Assembly (NCBI GenBank): GCA_000310025.1
Contig: FN649754.1
Span: forward strand, 404,790 to 417,228
Length of the DNA stretch: 12,439 nucleotides
Source of the DNA: Ectocarpus siliculosus
Taxonomy: Eukaryota > Sar > Phaeophyceae > Ectocarpales > Ectocarpaceae
Direction of reading: 5' to 3'
Shown: positions 1-8,300 of the stretch, one piece after another
How positions within the stretch are numbered: position 1 is the first letter of the stretch
How the letters are laid out: every line of letters begins with the position of its first letter
Notes under the pieces: generated by a model
Told to the model about the DNA's origin: nothing
Database searches by the model: none
The model's input: only the letters and a program-made list of their open reading frames with translations
Made by a program: the position numbers and the translations under genes

Positions 1-20
1 CCCCCCCCCCCCCCCCCCCC
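1..20. repeat. 20-nt poly-C run at left edge
   Basis: The window opens with exactly 20 consecutive C. A run of the same length occurs at 12415-12434, near the other end. Long C/G homopolymers recur elsewhere in the window (12 C at 3301-3312, 10 C at 10150-10159), so they are part of this genome's composition. The position at both extremities suggests that assembly or sequencing stopped at such tracts. Confidence 0.9.
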
Positions 21-1008
21 AGGACCGATTTTGAAAGCGTGAGTACCTACTCCACGACGAAGAGGATTCCAAGATCCAAAATTATTCGTTTTTCGGAAAG
101 CTCTGAAGGAGACGGTTCCAACGCCGCCATTTTTGGCATATTATTGCTACAAGGTAATTGAGGTTCGAAAATCGGTCCGTATGGGTTTACGAAGGTAAGG
201 GCAACAGAGATGTATACCGCGCACTACACACGCTAACACACCCAGGCGGCAACTGTTTGGCTTCACATATACGTATCTCCGGTGCTTATGTCACCCTATT
301 ACTTCGATCTGAGAGTGTAGTGTTTTGTGTTGTGGGGTCATTTTTTACCCTTTGAAAATAAATGATGCTGTGGGGCGTATGTTTTCTTGCGCAATATACG
401 GTGCTACGAGTATATATTAGCACTGGCCGAAACGGGGGGATCATAATATATGGACTGGTGAATCATGGAGACATTTTCAGCCCGCAACACTGTTGGCATT
501 CTATTGTGATGGCAAGGCTGAGCTGGTAATGTGGTATTTGTACGTATGTGAGGGAAGGAACCTGCTTAACCTTTCTCGCAATTCTTCGCATGAAGACACG
601 TTCCGCAGACGAATCTCTCAGCGTGACCCCGGATTGGATATTTACTTTGAGAAGTAACAGGCTATTCGGTGGGCAAACACTGCGAACGAGACGGTATTGT
701 CAATGGGATCACGGAACCGAAAAAAAGAAGGCGGGTTTTCCTTTGGAGATAGGCCGGGTTATACAGTTCCTATCTGTTCAAAGTTGCCTAACTCTGTAGC
801 CCTACACATTACTGTGAGCCTGTGAATGCGAATCTTGTTCCTGGTCGTAACCCTGCCTGACTTGTGGCCACGGGTTTGAGATCCTACAGCGCCCGGCAGA
901 AATGCTGTGAGTGCTGATTTAATGTGGTGAGCTAACTGCCTGGCTCAAATGAAGCCTCTCCCGATACTACACGCGTACGTACGTGCTTCGTGCGTCGCGT
1001 GTACGCAG
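21..1008. other. Non-coding stretch, probably last intron of the transporter gene
   Basis: No convincing exon was found in these 988 bases on either strand. Because 1009-1113 is a terminal exon entered through an AG acceptor, at least the adjacent part should be intron of the same plus-strand gene. One weak internal candidate lies at about 134-178: a CTACAAG acceptor, one open frame, and an ACGAAG/GTAAGG donor. Its short peptide has no MgtE resemblance and its exit phase (2) does not match the phase-0 entry of the terminal exon, so it is not called. Confidence 0.4.
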
Positions 1009-1113
1009 GTGGATCCGGTGAACTTTGCGTCGCCCGCCCTCGCAACGCTGACCGACGTATCAGGGGTGTTCATCCTCTGCTCCGTCGCCAAGCTCATGCT
1101 CGGAGACTTGTGA
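1009..1113 (+). CDS. C-terminal exon of an MgtE/SLC41-type magnesium transporter (partial)
   Basis: This terminal exon encodes 34 residues and a TGA stop. It is entered in phase 0 after a GTGTACGCAG acceptor at 999-1008. The peptide starts VDPVNFASPALATLTD and continues into a hydrophobic stretch ending in AKLMLGDL. In the MgtE family the last transmembrane segments carry a DP...P...TLTD-hydrophobic pattern (bacterial members read roughly DPAVASGPFVTTLTDVLGF), and this exon fits it in order and spacing, ending just after the last helix as MgtE proteins do. MgtE proteins are integral-membrane Mg2+ channels or transporters; the conserved Asp of this segment lies in the ion path of characterised members. 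Cytosolic gating domains and earlier helices must be encoded upstream and are not seen, probably because they lie left of the window. The family call rests on one short motif. Which membrane it serves cannot be told. Confidence 0.6.
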   Translation: MDPVNFASPALATLTDVSGVFILCSVAKLMLGDL

Positions 1114-1630
1114 AATTGCATGTGATGATTGATACATGCAGCAAGAATACTGTACCTAGTTCCCGACTCGTGTGGATCTTGGAAACCTATTAGAGATGAT
1201 GTAAGGGTGTGTGAAGAGGGGGAGGGAGGCGGTATCGCAGGAGGTTTCCGAGACGCTTATGTCTTGTGTTGCGTAGAGAAAAAGTGCGTGCTTCGACCCT
1301 ACACACCCATCGATACGGCTTGACCATATAAGTGTGTCCAGGAGGTTGGTTTAGGATAGAAGAATCCCTGGACTGAGTGGAAGATAGTGTGATGTATCGG
1401 CAAACCGGGGCGTAGAGCGTATGCATTTTGAGGTTGATCTTCTTCTGGTCGATTACAGCTGGTGCGACACGAAAACCGTATGTATCGTAGTGTCAGGCTC
1501 TACGCGGGTGTAAGCGAGAAACAATTCCACCTTCTTGTGGAAACCACGATGTCATCATCAACAGGCAGCAATGGTGTCTTCCCTCTGTGCGCAACGTTAG
1601 TTTAGTGGTATGCTGCTCACAATAGTCACA
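1114..1630. other. 3' flank of the transporter exon, no gene seen
   Basis: This stretch follows the transporter stop codon and probably includes its 3' UTR. No canonical AATAAA sits close to the stop. Short open frames on both strands overlap each other and show no splice-bounded or family-like segment. Confidence 0.4.
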
Positions 1631-1870
1631 TTGGCAACGCAGCTTGGATGAGGCAACCCGTGCTAGTATGCTGTACCTGGGTGTTTCGAGGTCGAGACTG
1701 CTGCCAAACACAGACACCGCCAAATGTTACCGCAGAAGTACTTTGTGTGCTGACGGGGGGGGGCACAAGAATCATGTTGGGACCGCAGCCTGCGTGAGGC
1801 AACCGTGCTGTACCTGTGGTGTTTCAAGGTCGAGGCTGCTGCGTGACACCGACAAACGTCAACGGAAGAG
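1631..1870. repeat. Diverged direct duplication, two copies about 146 bp apart
   Basis: Copy 1 (about 1631-1740) and copy 2 (about 1777-1870) share the order TTGG, GAGGCAACC, CGTGCT, TGTACCTG, GGTGTTTC, AGGTCGAG, CTGCTGC and GACACCG, with substitutions and small indels. Overlapping plus-strand frames give the repeated peptide GVSRSRLL, but indels elsewhere break the frame between copies, so a non-coding repeat is more likely than a protein repeat. A G9 run (1755-1763) lies between the copies. Confidence 0.75.
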
Positions 1871-2503
1871 GCACCAATGTAGCTCCAGCTTGCTGAGGGC
1901 GTCTAAACCACTGCAAGGCAGCCCATGGGATGTTTTTGTCGCGCCTCGGGCGTTCGGCGACAAAATGTACGTGGTTCGGAGCTTCCGACTGACAGTGATC
2001 GTGACAGACAGACAAGACAGATTTGTTTTCTTGTGGCGGTGACACCTCGAGCGACCGTAACGGTCTCCTACGAGTAAAATTGGAGAGAAAAACTGAAAGG
2101 GAACAGATTCGGCACGAATCCATCACCAGACCCCAAACTACCCAGAAATGAACGAGCCGTCCATCATTCCCAGTTTTCGCCACAACAACGCGGTAAAAGG
2201 TGGAGAGAGAAACAATAAGCACTCTTATTGTCATCCATCTGCGGCAGTGAAGGGCATGTTGCAGCGGAACAAGGGACGCAGGGCGACTGGCTGCTGGCGC
2301 AAGGACCCCCCCAAAGCGGTAGACCGTCCGTCACGCCTCGCTCACAACCGATCCAGACAGAACGTATTTGCCGTGACGTGACTGTTTGTTGTCTAGGTTG
2401 GAGCATGGGACCGTACAATGGTTTCCCGTCATCGGCACCTTCGCCATTTAAGAACCTTTTGTATTCTGCGAAGTATCTCGGGGGGCATCGTCACCAAAAC
2501 GCC
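1871..2503. other. No gene seen
   Basis: Open frames on both strands overlap and have the irregular composition expected of chance ORFs. A small perfect inverted repeat, GACCGT-A-ACGGTC, sits near 2051-2063; it is too short to interpret. Confidence 0.4.
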
Positions 2504-2600
2504 GCGTTGCTGCGTTGACAATAAACGCACAAACTTCGGGCAGAAAAAAGTCCCGTTGCTGTCTTGCCATTAAACGCACAAACTAGCTGGCAGAGAGAGA
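2504..2600. repeat. 49-bp tandem duplication
   Basis: Two adjacent units share CGTTGCTG, then TAAACGCACAAACT, then GGCAGA, starting near 2505 and 2554. They differ by scattered substitutions. No coding meaning is apparent. Confidence 0.8.
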
Positions 2601-3170
2601 CCCACCGACGCTGTTTTCCTTTTCAATATTTACAAAGTAAACATGGTTTTCTTCACGCGCCTACCGAAAGCATCCCCGTTTACCAGACACGTTGCTGGGC
2701 ATCCCCGTTAGGGTACCACCCGCCTTTGTACCCACCCCGTAGACTGGACCATGGCGCCCTCGGTTGTCTTACGCGGGCATTTCAGATATATTTCATATCT
2801 ATCTGTTTGGGTTGAACGACAACAGCAGCAGTAGTGTAGCTTGCGCTTGAGTTCCTGCTACCATCATTCTTGTTCAAATTCCTCTGCAAGCAAAGTCGTG
2901 CCTCGTTGGATGCTAAGCGCTAGAAAAAGGTTCCACCGCCATACAGAAAAAACAGGTTTACTCCCTTTCGGCTCTCACACTTACGATTCTACTAGGCTGC
3001 TGGCGTTTGCTATCTGCGCGTGAGGACTGAAACACCTAGCAAAACCACGATCAATCCCACAACTTTCTCAAGTAATTTACAAGTACGAATAGAGCCAGCT
3101 CCCTAACATCACAGATAAATCATTTTTTGTAGGAAAGCGGCACACTGCACGACCCACGGAATACACACCG
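2601..3170. other. No gene seen
   Basis: Only short chance frames are present. No splice-bounded segment or protein motif was recognised on either strand. Confidence 0.4.
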
Positions 3171-3193
3171 CTTCTCTCTTTCTCTCTCTCTCG
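3171..3193. repeat. CT-rich microsatellite
   Basis: An imperfect (CT)n tract. It lies upstream of a 12-base C run at 3301-3312 in an otherwise featureless region. Confidence 0.85.
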
Positions 3194-3300
3194 CACATAA
3201 CTCAAATCCCGCATGTCCAAAACCCACTCCCTAAATTTATTCCCATCGACAGTTCGATTCCCCCCGGCCTATATTGTTTTCCCCACCAAATAATTCCTCG

Positions 3301-3312
3301 CCCCCCCCCCCC
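3301..3312. repeat. Poly-C run, 12 nt
   Basis: Twelve consecutive C. It is of interest only because runs of 20 C end the window on both sides, showing that C homopolymers are native here. Confidence 0.85.
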
Positions 3313-3357
3313 GCTGGCAGGTAACACTGGATGGGTCAGCGCAAGACAGGGGCAAAC

Positions 3358-3447
3358 ATGTCAACAAGTGGTCGTCTGCCGGACTGGGCGATAGAGAGAG
3401 CCGGCAAGCTCTGGCGTGAGTGCTCAGTCAGGTTTTCAAAGCACTAA
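3358..3447 (+). CDS. Doubtful small ORF or first exon, unknown
   Basis: An ATG at 3358 opens a 29-codon frame that starts MSTSGRLPDWAIERAGKLW and reaches TAA at 3445-3447. An internal GGC/GTGAGT near 3413-3418 resembles a splice donor, so the ATG could instead begin a first exon. The local composition looks more protein-like than the flanks, but no downstream exon or family was recognised. Chance is a real possibility. Confidence 0.15.
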   Translation: MSTSGRLPDWAIERAGKLWRECSVRFSKH

Positions 3448-4380
3448 CACCTCCCCCACATTTATTTTTCCTTCCACGCACCCGGGGGAAACAACACTTT
3501 GGACTCGGGTAGATAGCTCCCACAACAAAACACAAACCAAGCGGCAGGTGCACGCGATCTTGCGATACTCAAATGACGACGACTCACTTTCACGTATAGC
3601 ATCAGATTGCACAGCAAGAGCCAACATTCCACAAAAGAATATACATGAACGGCAACATCGCCCGGGCTTAGTCCTCTACCACACGGCCACCACCGTACCT
3701 TCAACCAGCACGGATCATAATACAGCAGTGGTCCAGCGGCACTTAGAACACGACAGCAAAGAACATGAGGGTTCATACTTGTCAAAACTTGAGAACTTGA
3801 AACTGCTTCCCCAATGTCTATGGTATTATATAACGTAGCTGCCGATAAACCCACAAAAGGAACCAACAACCCCCAGGATTGGTCAAAGTAAGACTTGCGG
3901 GCGCTTGCTATCAACACACCTGTCCCGCTTCGTTGAGCTCGAGTCAAACCACATCGAGAAACAGACACGAAACTAGGCTGGGCTTAATTCCCTCCTCTCT
4001 TGTTCCAGGCTAACAACGAAGTTGGTCCCAGGACTTCAAAACCGGGTCATTTTCCTGCCGAACAAGCGTTTTGACCCGCCACCTGAACTCAACGCCCAGG
4101 TCCACATTCCCCCGGAACAGAAAAGAAAAAAATCACCCCACGGGGGCCCCCGCAACCAATAACATGCGCCTCGACAGCGATGAAACTTTCACTCCCCTTC
4201 GCATACACGTGTGCAGCCCTTTCTCTTACTCTGTACAGCTTATTTCTGTGTCGGCCACCTTTTGGGTCGTCCACAAGCCCCCCTTCCACATGCGGGTGCA
4301 AACAACACCTAAAGCGAGCGTTTGTGACTACTAGTGTTCCGCAACGAACGACTGCCGTCCTTTTCATTGGTCAGCCGGTT
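3448..4380. other. No gene supported
   Basis: The longest frames here (minus 3462-3968, plus 3416-3838) overlap on opposite strands and show no domain, signal or coherent composition. A plus-strand frame at 4180 starts with a signal-peptide-like MKLSLPFAYTCAALSLTLYS, but it soon turns irregular and has no supporting splice sites. Confidence 0.35.
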
Positions 4381-4535
4381 AGCGCGGTCGATGCTACCTA
4401 TCTAAAGAACGATTAACGATATACACAGACGGGGAGGTCCCGCCGAATAGAAAAACCGTGTCCGCGTTGACTGTCCCGCTATACGGCTGAGGTCTCTTTC
4501 ACTAGCGCGGTCAATGCCAATCTAAAGGAAACACA
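4380..4535. repeat. Short direct repeat around TAGCGCGGTC
   Basis: TAGCGCGGTCGATGC...ATCTAAAG (from 4380) recurs as TAGCGCGGTCAATGC...ATCTAAAG (from about 4504). Matching words keep order and near-equal spacing. The intervening sequence is unrelated. Confidence 0.6.
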
Positions 4536-4611
4536 CCCACACACGAAGCACGTGTACACACACACCTCTCCTCGACCTCGAGCAAATCACAACATGACGC
4601 CTGTTGTTCAC

Positions 4612-5175
4612 AGCTAGTCCACCCGCCCGTGTTGGGTGTAACTGCCAAAGCGCTGAACCGACATCACGGTGCCCTCGCCCGTCTGACACGGCACTATATG
4701 GTCCACCTTCGGAGGCAACGTTCAGCGCCACAGCCTTCATCATCATCCTCTTCTTGGCTGCAGCTGCTGCTGATGATGATGCAGTTGCTGCAGCTGCTGC
4801 CGCTGATGATGCAGTTGCTGCTTGCACTACTGTTGCTGCTTGTGGTTTTGCCTAGCTCACGTGCCTTTCCAACGCTCGATGCGGCAAACGTGCCCAGAAC
4901 AAGAAAAAATCAATTCATCACCCTGCTCAGGTAGCACCCCAGAGGCCGCGTACACGCACGACAGCCTTCACCCTCCTCCTGATCCTCCTCCTGCTGCTGC
5001 TGCTGCTGCTGCTGCTTCCGTTATTACCGAGCTGACGTCCGTTGCAAGCACTAGACATTGAAACAACGCCAGAACCCAAAACACATTTTATCACTGCTGT
5101 GCAGCACACCAGATGCGGCGTCCACGCATCAAAGCCTTCATCTTCCTCCTGTTCCTCCTCCTGCTGCTGCTGCTG

Positions 5176-5213
<38 letters not shown>

Positions 5214-5215
5214 AC
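4612..5215. repeat. Three-copy repeat unit carrying CTG/CAG tracts
   Basis: Three related units each hold AGCCTTCA (core GCCTTCA at 4733, 4964 and 5134) followed by CCTCCT-rich sequence and a long (CTG)n tract. The second and third units also share flanks (CCAGAAC, ATCAC, CTG..CA) and are about 170 bp apart; the first is more diverged and about 231 bp away. On the minus strand the copies read, after polyQ or polyA, QEEDEGFDAW, QEEGEGCRAC and QEEDDDEGCGAE, so an acidic QEE(D/G)EG motif follows each tract. On the plus strand the same bases read as (K/T)AF followed by poly-Leu. In copy 1 (highest coordinates) the minus-strand frame stays open from the acceptor at 5372, and its tract interruptions are GAG or GAA (Glu). 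That supports translation there, but copies 2 and 3 soon meet stop codons. Confidence 0.75.
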
Positions 5216-5323
5216 GGGTCTGCAGCGACGACAGCAGTAGCGCTATTGGCATTCACCCTTCCTTCCCTTTCGGCGAACAGACCGTGGGTTTCAACATCTG
5301 TGGGCCTTCTCGCCGCTTCTTCG

Positions 5324-5371
5324 TCACCTTGTGGCCCCGGTTCCCGTGCGGGGTGGGGTCGTAGGCGTGCC
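5324..5371 (-). CDS. Candidate last exon (48 nt) with TGA stop
   Basis: A strong acceptor (TTTTGTCTTGCCCACGTAACAG) starts an exon at 5371. In phase 0, as exon g requires, it reads GTPTTPPRTGTGATR and stops at TGA 5326-5324. Another frame of the same exon, needing phase 2 on entry, stays open for over 140 codons (ARLRPHPAREPGPQGDEEAA, later polyQ and QEEDEGF) and looks more protein-like. A missed microexon between 5914 and 5372 could restore that frame. The acceptor is credible; the reading frame after it is unresolved. Confidence 0.4.
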   Translation of the reverse strand, partial: GTPTTPPRTGTGATR

Positions 5372-8300
5372 CTGTTACGTGGGCAAGACAAAATCAACTG
5401 TCACAAGGCGCGCCTCCGGAGGGGGCTCATCAGAGCATATGTCATCAAGGCGTCATGCAAGATGAGAGCAGCATGTGCTGGTGTGAATCAGCTGCCAGCT
5501 GCCATCAGTGGATTTCCCCAAGCTCGAACAGCTCACACAACTGACGCATTTTTCACTGAAGAGCCCAGTGAATCTCAACGATCCAAGAAGAAAAAATTGC
5601 CAAATCTGTGTGCAGTCTTATCTCCCGCTGTTGGCGCCTTACCTTTGTTACTTGCCAGGCCATTTGCTACAGTTGTTCAAAGTCTCTTGCCTCTGTGGCG
5701 AAAACAAATCAGTCCGGAATCTGCACACGTAGTGCCATTTAGCTGAATAAAACGTCACACAGCCGTTTTCCAGGTAACCGTTGATTTTTTTTTCTTACTT
5801 GAAAAAGCAAAACAAATGTTCATCGCTTCCACGGAGATAATAAAGAGTCAGGGGTAGATTAGCAATAAACGTTGTCAACAGTAACATACATCAAATGGCG
5901 GTAGCAGTACTTACCGCGCTGTGACCATCCCACTCGGTCGCCCAGCCCAAATTTGCCGCCCCTGCCCCCCTCTGCGGTGATCGAGGGAGATGAACTTCGT
6001 CCCAGCTGAGGTCTTCCGACCATACCTCCGACGGGATTAGGGAGGGTGATCTAGGTCGATTTTCGCCGTAGTGCTCGCTGCTGCTAGCGACGCTTGCGGG
6101 CGTTCTGGCGCGCGCGGGGGGAAAGAGGGCCAGTAGATGTGCATGCTGTGAGGAAAAGGCAACACAACCACCGCCGCCAGGTGAACCAAGCAAACGTCCG
6201 ACAACATGTGCAGCGCAGTCATTGCCACCACTTAACTCGGACCCACCATAGGCCAAAGCAGAACCAAACAAACGTCAACAGCCATATCTATCTGCAGCAC
6301 CGTTGCTTTCTTTTCTTTGTCTTTGCTCTGTCTATTCTGATTGTCGGTGTTTGCACTTTTCGGAACAATTTCCGCCCGCACCAGCCACCGGGGCCACACA
6401 GGAGGCTACTACCACCTTCTGTGGATGTTTGGATCCACCGAATCTGTGAGCACGCAACCCAGGCCCCCCAAACAAACGCCCCAAGCTTTGAAACCCAAGC
6501 CGGCGCACCACAAGCGCCCGCACCTATATACGGAAGAGTAGGACGACACCCCCACGCCGCTGCTCCAGCCGCCCACACTACCGCTCCCGCCGCCGTCGCT
6601 CGCGAGGGACGGGGACCGGGGCGGGGTCGACAATCCCCGCCGCCGGCGCGCCGGCGACCGTCTTAGCGGGGACGGCATCATCATTCTCCTGCGGCCACCA
6701 CCGCCGTCCTCTCTGCCGCTAGCATCGGCGTCTCTGCCGTAAGCATCACCGATGGAAGACCGACCAGCGTCCGAGACTACGCGGGACCGGTTGTCATCGT
6801 CGTTGTCCTTGGGAAACGCGAAGGCTGGGCTGCCAACGCCACCGCCGCCGCCGCCGCCGGTGGCGGCTGTTGCAGTGGAGGAGATACGGATGTCTGACTC
6901 CGAGCGGGCGCGGGTCCTGCGGCGAAGGTTGGTCTTGAGTTGGCCCGCGACCTGCATTTGATTTCGTGATGGTGGGGGTGGGTTTGAAAGTGGGTTTTGA
7001 GGTGGGGAGACAGGAGGCCGAGAGAGAATAAAGTGTTGTTGTTGTTGGTGGTGGTGGTGGTGTTGTTGTCGTTGTTGAGAATATACTGTTGTTGCTGTTG
7101 TTGCTGCTGTTGTCGTCGTTGTTATTGTTGTGGCCTTGACAACCAAAACCGTTCCGTTATCTGCAGAACCTTTCTTCAAGTGTGACATTCCCTATCGGTT
7201 TGCCTGCCTTTACATGCAGCTAGCCACTGCTGCTCGGGAAGCGACTCGCGAACAAACAAACGCTTGCGTAGTGATTGTTGTTGCGACTGCTGCTGTTTCT
7301 ATATTTTTCACGCTCGAAAGGGCTCTGGCCTTTGCCCAAAGTTCCAGCATTCACAAGAGATCAAGAGGCAAGCATATGTTCGTCGCATTCTGTTCTGTGA
7401 TGTGGTTGCCATATTGTTTCATGTCCGTTGGGAAGATTCTGACCTCCAGGATCATGCGCCTGAAGGAATGTGGCCAAACATGACGAGGCAAGTGACAGTA
7501 AAACAGCGGAACGTGCACTCCAGGACACAGAAAAAGGCGCTGCTAGTTATTCCCCCAGACCAAAACGAGCGGTATTCTTGGACAAGAAGTAAGGTCTTGC
7601 ACGACGTTTTGCTTTCCCAACAAAAACAAAACAATTACAATCGCTTTCCACTAATAACATGAATGCACTAGTGCTATGTGCTAGAGAACTAATAAGAACT
7701 AAATACTTGCTCGCGTGCATTGTGCACCTTCAAAGGCCATGTGTCGCCCGACCCCTAGCAATGAATTCTTAGGGGGATACGAGCCCTACTTACTTCGCCC
7801 GCACCCGCGCGCGTTTGTACACACACACACACCTACAAGCACGAAGCTTCCGACCTAAAAGTTTGCGACATGACGGAACTCGAAGGTCTCTATATTTCGA
7901 ACAACCCGTAGTTTCGGACGTCGGTCCTCGTACCTTCAAGGCCATGTGTCGCCCTGCCCGGCGCTGTATGACGATCGAAGCCTCGTGTAAGTCCTTAGAT
8001 CGCCGCCGTCCCTCATAGCTCCTGATAAACACCGCCGCCAGCCGCAACACCCTGGTAGCTCTGGGAACGGCCCGGACGGCCACGGCTAGCACTCGCATCG
8101 CGCGGACCAGAGTCCCGATAACTTTGGCGTAACCGAGAAGCTGGAGCAAAGGGGAGACAGAGAAGGGTACAGTGGGGTTTACCAACAGTTGGGCCGGTAA
8201 AAGGTGCAGCTGTGTGTGTGGAAGAAGGTCGGTACAGCTGTGACAGCAATCACCGAGCACAAGAATAGGGATCTAGCCACAGGAATACACAAATCATCGA

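Noticed and set aside
134-178. Possible internal exon of the transporter gene
   Set aside because: Its exit phase does not fit the terminal exon and its peptide does not resemble MgtE.
3462-3968. Minus-strand 168-codon ORF
   Set aside because: It overlaps a plus-strand ORF of 140 codons, is rich in irregular Cys/Trp/Arg, and has no motif or splice support.
4770-4930. Plus-strand poly-Leu frame with SSRAFPTLD and a CTCAG/GTAGCA donor, like a plastid signal peptide
   Set aside because: The Leu run is simply CTG repeats, and the related units at 4964 and 5134 do not preserve the rest of the frame. Kept only as an alternative reading.
5636-5660. 24-nt minus-strand microexon (QMAWQVTK) before AACAAAG/GTAAGG that might repair the last-exon frame
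   Set aside because: It is phase 0/0, so it cannot shift exon g into the long polyQ frame, and its acceptor is weak.
5042-5746. Plus-strand 234-codon ORF with Ser/Cys runs and AATAAA overlapping its stop
   Set aside because: Its length comes from the CTG tract read as Cys or Ser, it crosses a strong minus-strand acceptor and repeat copy A, and the repeat's other copy does not keep the frame.
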